Assembly (NCBI GenBank): GCA_044508675.1 | Contig: JBIQHF010000015.1 | Span: 18,431-82,430, forward strand | DNA from: Raineyella sp044508675 | GTDB taxonomy: Bacteria > Actinomycetota > Actinomycetes > Propionibacteriales > Propionibacteriaceae | Length of the DNA: 64,000 nucleotides | Reading direction: 5' to 3' | Part shown: positions 7,716 through 16,159 of the stretch, piece after piece | Layout of the letters: the number at the start of each line of letters is the position of its first letter | Numbering within the stretch: the first letter of the stretch is position 1 | The notes under the pieces: generated by a model | What the model was told of the DNA's origin: nothing | Databases searched by the model: none | What the model saw: only the letters and a program-made list of their open reading frames with translations | Made by a program: the position numbers and the translations under genes

Positions 7716-8912
7716 ATGTCATTCTTGAGCACCAACTGGTTGCGCAAGGTCGCTGTCGTCCCGGCGGTGGTCGGCGCCATGCTGCTCACCGCGTGTGCGG
7801 GTGGCTCACTCGGAGCCAGCAACGGCGGTGACGGCGGATCGGTGAAGATCGGCCTGTCGCTCCCGAAGTCCGGCAGCTATGCCGTCCTCGGCCAGGACCT
7901 GGAGCACGGCTTCAAGCTGTACCTGGAGCAGCACGACAACAAGCTGGGCGGCAAGGAGGTGGACCTGGTCGAGACCGACGAGGGCAATGGCCCCCAGACC
8001 GGCATTCCGGCAACCGAACGCCTGGTCATCCAGGACCAGGTCTCGGCCGTCGTCGGCCTGGTCAACTCGGCCACCGCCTCCGGGGTGGCCAACACCTTCA
8101 ACCAGAACAAGGTCCCGCTGATCGTCGCGAACGCCGGCTCCAACCAGCTGGTCGAGACCCCGTCGGACTACATCTGGCGCACCAGCTTCACCAACAGTGG
8201 CGTTGATGCCCCGATGGGGCCGGAGGTGAAGGAGCAGCTCGGCGACGGCTCGGTGTACCTGCTGGGCTCGGACTACTCCGCCGGCAAGGAACACATCGCC
8301 GGATTCAAGCGAACCTTCGAGGAGGCCGGTGGCCAGATCGCGGGGGAGGAGTACACCCCGCCCTTCGGCGCCACCACCGACTGGCAGCCGTACCTCAACA
8401 ACGTCCGCAACTCCGGCGCCAAGGCCGTCTACGTCTTCTATGGCGGTTCGGAGGCCGTGGCGTTCGTCCAGCAGTTCAAGCAGTTCTTGGGTGGCAGCGA
8501 CATCAAGCTGTACGGCTCGGGCTTCCTGACCGAGGGCTCGGCGCTCGAGGCGCAGGGCGACAGCGCGCTGGGCGTCCAGACCGTCCTCCACTACTCCGAC
8601 CAGCTCGACACCCCGCAGAACCGGGACTTCGTCTCGGCCTACACCGATGCCTTCGGGAGTGCTCCGACGGTCTACTCGGTGCAGGCGTACGACGCGGCCA
8701 TGGTCCTCGACCAGGCCCTGCAGAACGCGGATGGCACCACCGGTGAGGCGATCGGGGCAGCGATCGGGCAGATCGACCGGGTCGATTCCCCGCGTGGCAC
8801 CTGGCGCTTCAACGAGTCGCACGATCCGGAGCAGCAGTACTTCCTGCGCGAGGTGCAGGAGGTCGACGGCAAGCGGGTCAACGTCGTGGTCAGCGAGCTG
8901 AAGGCGCCCTGA
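7716..8912 (+). CDS. Branched-chain amino acid/aromatic-type ABC importer binding lipoprotein, copy 1
   Basis: A 398-aa periplasmic-binding-protein type I lipoprotein. The signal peptide ends in a lipobox (LLTAC, Cys27) and is followed by a Gly/Ser linker, then the Leu/Ile/Val-binding fold (VKIGLSLPKSGSYAVLGQD...). Leu/Ile/Val-type proteins of this kind often bind aromatic acids in catabolic clusters, and the adjoining monooxygenase supports that here. AGGAG lies six bases before the ATG. It is roughly three-quarters identical to the next gene, with long runs of identical DNA. It shares one set of LivHMGF with that paralogue. Confidence 0.9.
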   Translation: MSFLSTNWLRKVAVVPAVVGAMLLTACAGGSLGASNGGDGGSVKIGLSLPKSGSYAVLGQDLEHGFKLYLEQHDNKLGGKEVDLVETDEGNGPQTGIPATERLVIQDQVSAVVGLVNSATASGVANTFNQNKVPLIVANAGSNQLVETPSDYIWRTSFTNSGVDAPMGPEVKEQLGDGSVYLLGSDYSAGKEHIAGFKRTFEEAGGQIAGEEYTPPFGATTDWQPYLNNVRNSGAKAVYVFYGGSEAVAFVQQFKQFLGGSDIKLYGSGFLTEGSALEAQGDSALGVQTVLHYSDQLDTPQNRDFVSAYTDAFGSAPTVYSVQAYDAAMVLDQALQNADGTTGEAIGAAIGQIDRVDSPRGTWRFNESHDPEQQYFLREVQEVDGKRVNVVVSELKAP

Positions 8913-8951
8913 TCGTCGGAGTGATCTACAGGGCGCAACAGATCGGCAGGT

Positions 8952-8982
8952 ACCTAGGCAACAGCCGAGGTCGCCGCTAGGT
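8952..8982 (+). other. Weak inverted repeat between the two binding-protein genes
   Basis: ACCTAG (8952-8957) pairs with CTAGGT (8977-8982) across a 19-base loop. It could act as a processing or attenuation signal separating copy 1 from copy 2, but it is not a convincing terminator. Confidence 0.25.
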
Positions 8983-8989
8983 GTTCACC

Positions 8990-9055
8990 TTGATGCGAAG
9001 CCTCCTCCCGCCCCTAGTGTGTTCCGAGTCACCCCCGGGTGTGGCGCCCGTCACA
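8990..9055 (+). promoter_or_regulatory. Second promoter and CRP/GlxR-like site upstream of binding protein copy 2
   Basis: A -10 TAGTGT at 9015-9020 lies in the same CCTAGTGTGT context as the promoter at 6415; TTGATG (8990-8995) is a possible -35 at 19 bases. Downstream, 9040-9055 reads TGTGG-cgcccg-TCACA, a 9/10 match to the CRP/GlxR consensus TGTGA-N6-TCACA. Copy 2 and the Liv genes therefore probably have their own, carbon-status-controlled transcript. Confidence 0.45.
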
Positions 9056-9142
9056 CATCGTTGAGTGTTGGATCACCCCGGGCGGCGACGGCAGGACGAA
9101 TGACCCGAACGACGAACGACCCGCACGATTCAAAGGAGAGTC

Positions 9143-10357
9143 ATGGCATTTCTCAGCTCCAAGCTGCGTACGGTGGCGGCCATTCCGGCCGTGGTCGGCG
9201 CCCTCCTGCTCACCGCCTGTGGGGGCGGTTCCCTCGGAGCCGGCGGTGGCGGTGGCGACGGCTCCTCCGAAAGCGTGAAGATCGGCCTTTCTGTTCCCAA
9301 GTCCGGCACGTATGCCTCCGTGGGCAACGACATGGAGCAGGGCTTCAAGCTCTACCTGGAGGAGCACGACAACAAGCTGGGCGGCAAGGAGGTGCAGCTG
9401 GTCGAGACCGACGAGGGCAATGGCCCCCAGACCGGCATCCCGGCCACCGAACGCCTGGTCACCCAGGAGCAGGTCTCAGCCGCGGTCGGCCTGGTCAACT
9501 CGGCCACCGCCTCCGGGGTGGCCAACACGTTCAACCAGAACCAGATCCCGCTGATCGTCGCGAACGCCGGCTCCGACAAGCTGGTCGACACCCCCTCGGA
9601 TTACATCTGGCGCACCAGCTTCACCAACGGTGGTGTGAACGAGGCGGTCGGAGCCAAGGTCGCCGAGGAGGTCGGTGACGGCTCGGTCTACGTCCTGGCC
9701 ACCGACTATGCCTCCGGCACCGAGCAGATGGCCGGCTTCAAGAAGTCCTTCGAGGCCGCCGGCGGTACTCTCGCCGGCGAGGAGTACACCCCGCCGTTCG
9801 GTGCCACCACCGACTGGCAGCCGTACCTCAACAACGTCCGCAACTCCGGCGCCAAGGCCGTCTACGTCTTCTACGCCGGTTCGGAGGCCGTGGCCTTCGT
9901 CCAGCAGTTCAAGCAGTTCCTCGGCGGCGAGGACATCCAGCTGTACGGCTCGGGCTTCCTGACCGAGGGTTCGGTGCTGGACGCCCAGGGTGAGGCCGCC
10001 GACGGCGTGAAGACCTCGCTGCACTACTCCGACCAGCTCGACACCCCGGAGAACAAGGCGTTCGTCGACTCCTACTCCAAGAAGTACGGCGGCGCGGTGC
10101 CGACCGTCTACGCGGTCCAGGCGTACGACGCCGCCAAGGTGCTCGACCAGGCCCTGGCCACCTCCGCCAGCACCTCCGGTGCCGACATCGGCGCGGCCAT
10201 CGCCACGATCGGCGACATCGAGTCCCCGCGCGGCACCTGGCGCTTCAACGAGTCGCACGACCCCGACCAGCCGTACTACCTGCGCGAGGTGCAGGAAGTC
10301 GACGGCAAGCGGGTCAACGCAGTGGTCACCGAACTGTCGACCGTGTCGGTGGGCTGA
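9143..10357 (+). CDS. Branched-chain amino acid/aromatic-type ABC importer binding lipoprotein, copy 2
   Basis: A 404-aa paralogue of the protein at 7716-8912. It has the same lipobox (LLTAC) and fold, and near-identical ligand-domain segments (for example the TDWQPYLNNVRNSGAKAVYV region). Differences concentrate in the linker, the middle of lobe 2 and the C-terminus. AAGGAG precedes the ATG. Only seven bases separate its stop from livH, so this copy belongs to the transporter transcript. Two tandem binding proteins on one permease usually widen the ligand range; here the two could distinguish related aromatic acids (inference). Confidence 0.9.
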   Translation: MAFLSSKLRTVAAIPAVVGALLLTACGGGSLGAGGGGGDGSSESVKIGLSVPKSGTYASVGNDMEQGFKLYLEEHDNKLGGKEVQLVETDEGNGPQTGIPATERLVTQEQVSAAVGLVNSATASGVANTFNQNQIPLIVANAGSDKLVDTPSDYIWRTSFTNGGVNEAVGAKVAEEVGDGSVYVLATDYASGTEQMAGFKKSFEAAGGTLAGEEYTPPFGATTDWQPYLNNVRNSGAKAVYVFYAGSEAVAFVQQFKQFLGGEDIQLYGSGFLTEGSVLDAQGEAADGVKTSLHYSDQLDTPENKAFVDSYSKKYGGAVPTVYAVQAYDAAKVLDQALATSASTSGADIGAAIATIGDIESPRGTWRFNESHDPDQPYYLREVQEVDGKRVNAVVTELSTVSVG

Positions 10358-10364
10358 TCCAGCC

Positions 10365-11255
10365 ATGGAATGGTTCGCTGACAACTCCGTCACCATGGTG
10401 AACGGCGTCGCCCTCGGCGCGGTGCTGTTCATCGTGGCGATCGGACTCTCCCTGGTCTTCGGGACCATGGACGTGCTCAACCTGGCGCACGGTTCCATCG
10501 CCCTGCTCGGCGCGTACGTCGGGGTGGCCGTGCTCGGTGGGGGCGCCTCCAGCGCCCTCTCGTTCGCGGCGGTCCTGATCGCCGCGATGGTCGGATTGTT
10601 GGCGGGCGTGTTGTTGGCGGTGCTGACGACATCGGTCAACGATCACCTCCGACAAGCCATGCTGACCCTGGGCGTCTCGATGATCGTCGCCGACCTGCTG
10701 CTGATGGTCTTCGGCGGCGACGTGAAGTCCGTGCCCCCGCCCCCGGCACTGTCGGGCACGGTCCCCTTCCTGTTCGGCGCCCCCTATCCGGTCTACCGCC
10801 TGGTGATGATCGGCGTCGGCCTGGTCGTCGGCGTGGGTCTGTGGCTGCTGCTGGAGCGGACCTCCATCGGTGCCGTCGTCCGGGCCACGGTGAACGACCG
10901 CGGCATGGTCGAGGCGATCGGCGTACGCACCCGCCTGGTGCTGGCCGGTGTCTTCGGTGGCGGTGCCGCGCTGGCCGCCGTCGGAGGCCTGATCGCCGCG
11001 CCGCTGATGGGTGCCCAGCCGGGCAACGACAACCTGATGCTGGTCTACGCCCTGGTCATCGTCGTGATCGGTGGCCTGGGATCGCTCAAGGGCGCGGCCG
11101 TCGGTGCGCTGCTGGTCGGACAGGTGCAGACGCTCGGCGTGGCACTGCTGTCGGGCTACGCGTCGTTCCTGATGTTCGCCGTGATGGCGCTGGTGCTGCT
11201 GATCAAGCCGGCCGGCCTGCTGCCCTCCAAGCATGGACACGGAGGTGGACACTGA
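10365..11255 (+). CDS. livH: ABC importer permease, LivH type
   Basis: A 296-aa integral membrane protein with about eight hydrophobic segments and the LivH signature near the start (FIVAIGLSLVFGTMDVLNLAHGSI). The EAA-like cytoplasmic loop lies at AIGVRTRLVLAGVFGGGAALAAVGG. It forms the channel together with LivM. The ATG at 10365 is seven bases after the binding-protein stop. The gene ends inside the start of livM (TGATG overlap), so the two are translationally coupled. Confidence 0.9.
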   Translation: MEWFADNSVTMVNGVALGAVLFIVAIGLSLVFGTMDVLNLAHGSIALLGAYVGVAVLGGGASSALSFAAVLIAAMVGLLAGVLLAVLTTSVNDHLRQAMLTLGVSMIVADLLLMVFGGDVKSVPPPPALSGTVPFLFGAPYPVYRLVMIGVGLVVGVGLWLLLERTSIGAVVRATVNDRGMVEAIGVRTRLVLAGVFGGGAALAAVGGLIAAPLMGAQPGNDNLMLVYALVIVVIGGLGSLKGAAVGALLVGQVQTLGVALLSGYASFLMFAVMALVLLIKPAGLLPSKHGHGGGH

Positions 11256-12361
11256 TGACCGCCACGAACAAGATCGGCCTCCCCGACGGCGATGCCACGG
11301 GCGCTCCGGCGGCCGCCGCCGACGGCACCGCGGCCCACGCCGGGACCGTACGCAAGGGTGCGGCCGACCCGCCCCGGCATGCGCTCACCGGGCCGAAGCG
11401 CCGCTGGCTCGGCCTGGCCCTGGTGGTCGTGGCGATCCTGGTGCTGGCCTCGGCGCCGTTCTGGCTCGCCCCCTACCCGGTGTCGATGCTGTCGCGCATC
11501 CTCGCCTTCGCCCTGCTGGTGGTGAGCGTCGACCTGCTCACCGGCTACACCGGCCTGCCCACGCTCGGCCAGGTGGCCTACTTCGGCGCCGGCGCGTACA
11601 CCGCCGGCCTGGTCGGGGTGCACCTGACCAGCAACGCGTTCGTCCAGCTCATCGCCGGCACCCTGGTCGCGGCGGTCCTGGCGCTGATCACCGGTGTGGT
11701 CGCCGTCCGGACCAAGGGCTTCGTGTTCCTGATGGTCACCCTGGCCATCACCGAACTCGCCCACCAGCAGGCCCAGACGATGGATCTGACCGGCGGCTCG
11801 AACGGGCTGTCCGGCATCCCCAGCATCTCGCTGCTGCCCACCAGTGGTCCGCTGGTGCTGACCGGCTACGTGTACTGGTGGGTGCTGTTCGTGTTCCTGT
11901 TCGGTGTGGCCCTGGCCGCCATCCTGGTCAAGTCGCCGATGGGCCGCTCGATGCGCGGCATCCGCGACGGCGAGGACCGGATGCGGGCGATCGGGCGGCG
12001 GACGTTCGTGGCCAAGCTGGTCGCGTTCACCTTCGCCGGATCCCTGGCCGGCATGGCCGGTACGGCCTGGACCGCGCAGGCACGATTCGTCTCCCCCGGT
12101 GACATGGCCTTCGCGCTCGCCGCGGTGGCCCTGCTGGCGGTGGTGTTCGGTGGCGCCGGGACCCTCTGGGGCCCGATCGTGGCCGCCGCCATCGTGATCC
12201 TGATCCGCGACGAGATCGGCGCCATCGCCGACGGCCGCGGCGGAATGATCCTGGGCTTCGTGTTCGTCATCGCCGTGTTCCTGCTGCCGCGTGGCATCGC
12301 CGGGATCCGTCGCAAGCGGGCCGCCGTGGGACCGACCCCGGTGGCCGGAGAGGAGTCCTGA
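11255..12361 (+). CDS. livM: ABC importer permease, LivM type
   Basis: A 368-aa permease. The first 45 residues form an Ala/Pro-rich hydrophilic extension, followed by eight to ten transmembrane segments. The family block LLTGYTGLPTLGQVAYFGAGAYTAGL and the cytoplasmic loop MRGIRDGEDRMRAIGRRTFVAKLVAF are clear. It partners LivH. Its start overlaps the livH stop and its stop overlaps the livG ATG (TGATG both times), which gives strict stoichiometric coupling. Confidence 0.9.
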   Translation: MTATNKIGLPDGDATGAPAAAADGTAAHAGTVRKGAADPPRHALTGPKRRWLGLALVVVAILVLASAPFWLAPYPVSMLSRILAFALLVVSVDLLTGYTGLPTLGQVAYFGAGAYTAGLVGVHLTSNAFVQLIAGTLVAAVLALITGVVAVRTKGFVFLMVTLAITELAHQQAQTMDLTGGSNGLSGIPSISLLPTSGPLVLTGYVYWWVLFVFLFGVALAAILVKSPMGRSMRGIRDGEDRMRAIGRRTFVAKLVAFTFAGSLAGMAGTAWTAQARFVSPGDMAFALAAVALLAVVFGGAGTLWGPIVAAAIVILIRDEIGAIADGRGGMILGFVFVIAVFLLPRGIAGIRRKRAAVGPTPVAGEES

Positions 12362-13155
12362 TGGCCGACACCCTGCTCAAGCTCGACGGGGTCAGCCTGC
12401 ACTACGGATCGCTGAAGGCCGTCGACGGGGTGAGCTTCGAGGTCGAGCGTGGCGCCCGCCATGCCCTGATCGGGCCGAACGGCGCCGGCAAGTCCACGCT
12501 GTTCTCGGTCATCGGCGGGGCCCGCAGGGCCACCGCCGGGTCGATCACCTTCAACGGCCACGACGTCACCCACGACTCGGAGTCCGCCCGAGCCCGGGCC
12601 GGGCTGGTGCGGACTTTCCAGCACTCCAGCCTGTTCCTGGGCATGTCGGTGCTGGACAACGTGGCACTGGCGGTGGAGGGGTTCGAGGGCACGCCGTGGC
12701 GCTGGTTCCCCTACCCGCGCAGTGACCGCCGGATCCGGGAGCGCACCATGGAGCACCTGGACAGCGTCGGCCTGGCCGACCGGGCCCAGGAGATGTGCGG
12801 CAACCTGTCGCACGGCGAGCGGCGCCAGTTGGAGGTCGGCATGGTGCTGGCCTGCAACCCGAGCATGGTGCTGTTCGACGAACCGGCCGCGGGCATGTCG
12901 GCGGCGGAGACGCACCGCTTCATGGAGCTGATCGAGTCGCTGCCCTCCGACGTCACGGTGCTGATCGTCGAGCACGACCTGGACCTGGTGTTCCGCCTCG
13001 CCCAGTCGGTCAGCGTGCTGGCCGCCGGCCGGCTGATCGCCCACGGCAGCCCGGCCGAGGTCCGCGACAACGAGGACGTCAAGATCGCCTACCTCGGGGA
13101 CTCCGAGGGACTGGAACCGCTGTTCTTCACAGGAGGTGGCCCCCATGCTGCTTGA
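12361..13155 (+). CDS. livG: ABC importer ATP-binding protein, LivG type
   Basis: A 264-aa ATPase. Walker A is GPNGAGKST, the signature is LSHGERRQLEVG, Walker B is MVLFDEPAAG, and the switch His lies in VEHDLDLVF. The longer helical insert and the RTFQHSSLF region are typical of LivG rather than LivF. It powers import by the LivHM channel. The ATG overlaps the livM stop, and its own end overlaps livF by 11 bases. Confidence 0.9.
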   Translation: MADTLLKLDGVSLHYGSLKAVDGVSFEVERGARHALIGPNGAGKSTLFSVIGGARRATAGSITFNGHDVTHDSESARARAGLVRTFQHSSLFLGMSVLDNVALAVEGFEGTPWRWFPYPRSDRRIRERTMEHLDSVGLADRAQEMCGNLSHGERRQLEVGMVLACNPSMVLFDEPAAGMSAAETHRFMELIESLPSDVTVLIVEHDLDLVFRLAQSVSVLAAGRLIAHGSPAEVRDNEDVKIAYLGDSEGLEPLFFTGGGPHAA

Positions 13156-13840
13156 GGTCAAGGATCTGGTCGCCGGCTACGAGGGCAGCCGCGTTCTCAA
13201 CGGTGTCAGCCTCAGCGTGGACACCGGCGAGTCCGTGGCCGTGCTCGGCCGCAACGGAGTCGGCAAGACCACCCTGATGGAATCGATCATGGGGCTGGTC
13301 CGCCCCACCTCCGGAGAGGTCCGCATCAACGGGGTCGACCTGGCGCGCAAGCCACCGAGCATGCTGGCCCGCGCCGGGGTCGGCATCGTCCCCCAGGGAC
13401 GGCGGGTGTTCGCCTCGCTCACCGTGGAGGAGCACCTGCAGATCGCCGTGCGCAAGCGGGGTGAGTGGACCCGCCAGGCGGTGATGGAGCTGATGCCGCG
13501 GCTGGGGGAGCGGCGCAACAACCTCGGCTCCCAGCTGTCCGGCGGTGAGCAGCAGATGCTGGCCATCGGCCGGGCCCTGGTCGGCAACCCGAAGCTGCTG
13601 GTGCTCGACGAGCCCTCCGACGGTCTCGCCCCCGCCGTGGTGAACCAGGTCGGGGAGGTGCTCACCCAGCTGCGATCCACCGGCCTGGCGGTGCTCATCG
13701 TCGAGCAGGACCTGCGGCTCGCGTTCGATGTCGCCGAGCGGGTGATGGTGATGCAGAAGGGCGAGATCGTCCACCGCAGCGCGACCGCGGACTTCCGCGC
13801 CGACGGGGACCGCGCGCACGCCCTGCTCGGGGTCGGCTGA
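13145..13840 (+). CDS. livF: ABC importer ATP-binding protein, LivF type
   Basis: A 231-aa ATPase with Walker A GRNGVGKTT, signature LSGGEQQMLAIG, Walker B LLVLDEPSDG and the LivF-specific GIVPQGRRVFASLTVEEHL. The ATG at 13145 is preferred to the GTG at 13136 because the AGGAGG at 13131-13136 is eight bases before the ATG. It closes the importer operon, and a strong hairpin follows 35 bases after the stop. Confidence 0.9.
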   Translation: MLLEVKDLVAGYEGSRVLNGVSLSVDTGESVAVLGRNGVGKTTLMESIMGLVRPTSGEVRINGVDLARKPPSMLARAGVGIVPQGRRVFASLTVEEHLQIAVRKRGEWTRQAVMELMPRLGERRNNLGSQLSGGEQQMLAIGRALVGNPKLLVLDEPSDGLAPAVVNQVGEVLTQLRSTGLAVLIVEQDLRLAFDVAERVMVMQKGEIVHRSATADFRADGDRAHALLGVG

Positions 13841-13875
13841 GCGGGTCGGACAACCACCAACCAACCATGGACCGG

Positions 13876-13911
13876 GCGGGTCCTGCCGGAGACACTGCCG
13901 GCAGGACCCGC
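13876..13911 (+). terminator. Strong hairpin terminator after livF
   Basis: A perfect 14-bp GC-rich stem (13876-13889 with 13898-13911) around an eight-base loop, 35 bases after the livF stop. There is no T-run, as is usual for actinobacterial terminators. Confidence 0.8.
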
Positions 13912-13934
13912 TCTGACGCCACCAGGTTCGTAAG

Positions 13935-13969
13935 AGATGTCGGGCTTGCAGTAGAAGATGTCGGGCTTG
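13935..13969. repeat. Two direct copies of a 14-bp sequence, 21-bp period
   Basis: AGATGTCGGGCTTG occurs at 13935-13948 and 13956-13969. A spacing of two helical turns is typical of tandem protein-binding sites, including the ends of some insertion sequences. No transposase gene is adjacent, so it may be an orphan element end or an operator. Confidence 0.4.
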
Positions 13970-14171
13970 TCAATGGTCTGCAGCGTCACCCCAGGTCACC
14001 TCGGTGATGGTGTGGGCGGTGTCGTCGTCGACCTGGGACCAGGTGTTGTTGAGCAGGTGGGCGGGCGGAACCCGCGCGGGACGGTTGCCCCCCAGACGCC
14101 GGGGAACATAGAGGTGTGGCAGACGGAGACGGTGGACACAGCGCAGAGCGCGAGGCGGATCCGGGGCCCGG

Positions 14172-14378
14172 GGCTTCGACGTCTCGCCCGTCATCCTGGT
14201 CATCGTCGCATTGGTGCTGCTCGTCGTCGCCGGCCAGTCACGCCGCCACCGGCGCCACGTCCTCGGCATTGCGACCGGGTCCATCGAGCCCTCGACGTCC
14301 GCTGTCATCGGCCTGGGCGTGGGGGCCCTCCTGCTGGAGGTCATCACGCTCATGCTGGTCTTCGGCGGCCAGCGGTGA
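14172..14378 (+). pseudogene. C-terminal remnant of a small membrane protein
   Basis: One frame reads from GFDVSPVILVIVALVLLVV through a basic loop (GQSRRHRRH) to a second hydrophobic segment (VIGLGVGALLLEVITLMLVF), ending GGQR before TGA at 14376-14378. Two clean transmembrane helices separated by a basic loop are unlikely by chance. The frame is open only back to 14112, without a plausible start codon. It is therefore probably a truncated gene end. The family is not recognised. Confidence 0.35.
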
Positions 14379-14484
14379 GCGGGCAGCCGATCATTGTGCT
14401 CGTGGTCACGTCAACCATGGGAGCTCCTCCACGCGGTGGACGGCCCCAGCCTGGCGAGGGAGTCGATCGACACCTTGGTGACCA

Positions 14485-14500
14485 GCGCCACATCTGGCGC
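14485..14500. promoter_or_regulatory. Inverted repeat upstream of the aldehyde dehydrogenase gene
   Basis: GCGCCA-CATC-TGGCGC, a perfect 6-4-6 inverted repeat 97 bases before the ATG at 14597. It is a candidate operator, possibly for the AraC regulator encoded downstream. Confidence 0.3.
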
Positions 14501-14596
14501 CCACGGACAACTGGTGTGGCGCGTAGCGACAAGAAGCGCCGCCGCGGTTCGGAAAGACTTGTTCCACTCTCAACGAGGAGAAGAAGGAGCAGTCAC

Positions 14597-16075
14597 ATGA
14601 CCACAACCATGACGAGTACCCAGACCCTGCTGCCACGGGAGACCTGGGAGGGCAAGGTCTTCACCGGGAGCTGGCAGGCGTCGGCACGGACCGCCGAGAC
14701 CGTCGATCCTGCCACCGGCCAGGTCCTGGGGACCGTGGGCATGGTGGACGAGCAGGGCATTGCCGACGCCGCCCGCGCCGCCGCGCAGGCCCAGCCGCGG
14801 TGGGAGCGGACGAACTACGACGAGCGCGCGTCGGTCCTGCGGGCCGCGGCCCGCATCGCCGAGGAGAACACGGCCGAGATCGTCGAGTGGATCATCCGGG
14901 AGTCCGGATCGACCGCGGCCAAGGCTGTGTTCGAGGCGTCCTTGACCGTCAAGGCGCTGCACGAGGCGGCCGGCCTGCCCAGCCGGGCCACCGGCGAGGT
15001 ACTGCCCAGCACGGACGGCAAGCTGACGCTCGCCCGGCGCCGCCCCGTCGGGGTCGTCGGGGTGATCTCGCCGTTCAACTTCCCGCTGTATCTCGCCATG
15101 CGCGCCGTGGCACCCGCCCTGGCCCTGGGCAACGCCGTGGTGCTCAAGCCCGATCCGCGTACGGGCGTCTGCGGCGGGTTCGTCATTGCGCGGATCTTCG
15201 AGCTGGCCGGGCTGCCCGCCGGAGCGCTGCACGTGGTGCCCGGGGACGGGGCGGCAGGGGCGGCGATGACCAGCGAGCCCCGCATCGACATGATCCAGTT
15301 CACCGGGTCGACGGCCGCCGGGCGCAAGGTCGGCGAGGCCGCAGGGCGCCACCTGAAGAAGGTCTCGCTCGAGCTGGGCGGCAAGAACTCCCTGCTCATC
15401 CTGGACGACGCCGACCTCGACCGGGCCGTCGCCAACACCGTCTGGGGCGTCTACCTGCACCAAGGCCAGATCTGCATGTCCACCGGGCGAGTCCTGGTGC
15501 ACCGGTCGCTCCACCAGCCGCTCCTGGACCGTCTCGTGGAGAAGGCCCGGAGCATGCCGGTCGGCGACCCCCGCACCGAGGAGGTCGCCCTCGGCCCCAT
15601 GATCGACGAGCGCCAGCGCGACAACGCCCTCGCGATCGTGCAGGCAGCCGCCGAGGCCGGCGCGACGGTGGAGACCGGCGGAACGTGCGATGGCCTGTTC
15701 TTCCAGCCGACGGTGCTGTCCGGGGTGACCCCCGACAACCCGGCCTTCCGGGACGAGATCTTCGCGCCGGTGGCGGTGGTGGTGCCGTTCGACACCGACG
15801 AGGAGGCGGTCCAGCTCGCCAACGACACCGAGTACGGCCTGTCGGTCGGCATCATCTCCTCCGACGTCGGGCGGGCTATGGCCCTGGGTGAGCACCTACG
15901 GACCGGCATGCTGCACATCAACGACCAGACCGTGAACGACGAGGTGATCAACCCGTTCGGCGGCGTCGGCGCCTCCGGCAACGGCGCCAGCATCGGAGGC
16001 AGCGCCAACGGGGACGAATTCACCCAGTGGCAGTGGATGACCATCCGTGATCAGGCCCCGCATTACCCGCTCTGA
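14597..16075 (+). CDS. Aldehyde dehydrogenase, benzaldehyde dehydrogenase-like
   Basis: A 492-aa NAD(P)-dependent aldehyde dehydrogenase. The catalytic Cys is in HQGQICMSTGR, the general-base Glu in KVSLELGGKNS, and the cofactor loop in IQFTGSTAAGRKVG; GVVGVISPFNFPLYLAMR is also typical. The overall pattern resembles benzaldehyde and vanillin dehydrogenases, which oxidise aromatic aldehydes to acids. The ATG at 14597 follows AAGGAG by seven bases. The zinc alcohol dehydrogenase 84 bases downstream would supply its substrate, matching a XylB/XylC-type pair. Exact aldehyde specificity is inferred. Confidence 0.85.
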   Translation: MTTTMTSTQTLLPRETWEGKVFTGSWQASARTAETVDPATGQVLGTVGMVDEQGIADAARAAAQAQPRWERTNYDERASVLRAAARIAEENTAEIVEWIIRESGSTAAKAVFEASLTVKALHEAAGLPSRATGEVLPSTDGKLTLARRRPVGVVGVISPFNFPLYLAMRAVAPALALGNAVVLKPDPRTGVCGGFVIARIFELAGLPAGALHVVPGDGAAGAAMTSEPRIDMIQFTGSTAAGRKVGEAAGRHLKKVSLELGGKNSLLILDDADLDRAVANTVWGVYLHQGQICMSTGRVLVHRSLHQPLLDRLVEKARSMPVGDPRTEEVALGPMIDERQRDNALAIVQAAAEAGATVETGGTCDGLFFQPTVLSGVTPDNPAFRDEIFAPVAVVVPFDTDEEAVQLANDTEYGLSVGIISSDVGRAMALGEHLRTGMLHINDQTVNDEVINPFGGVGASGNGASIGGSANGDEFTQWQWMTIRDQAPHYPL

Positions 16076-16159
16076 GCGTCGCCACCGATCCCATGAGGTC
16101 GGGCCCTAGGGCCGGCCTGCCCCGACCAATCATCGTTTCCCATCAATCAAGGAGTAGAC

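Larger units (their letters stand above)
13841..14596. other. Stretch without an intact gene between importer and aldehyde dehydrogenase
   Basis: After the terminator at 13876-13911 this 756-base stretch holds a short tandem repeat (13935-13969), remnants of membrane-protein coding sequence (to 14378), an inverted repeat (14485-14500), and the ribosome site of the next gene. The open frames that cover it lack ribosome sites and recognisable domains. It reads as a decayed insertion or rearrangement scar. Confidence 0.5.

Noticed and set aside
13970..14353. 127-aa minus-strand open frame as a transposase fragment
   Set aside because: No catalytic motif or known transposase block can be recognised; left as part of the decayed stretch.
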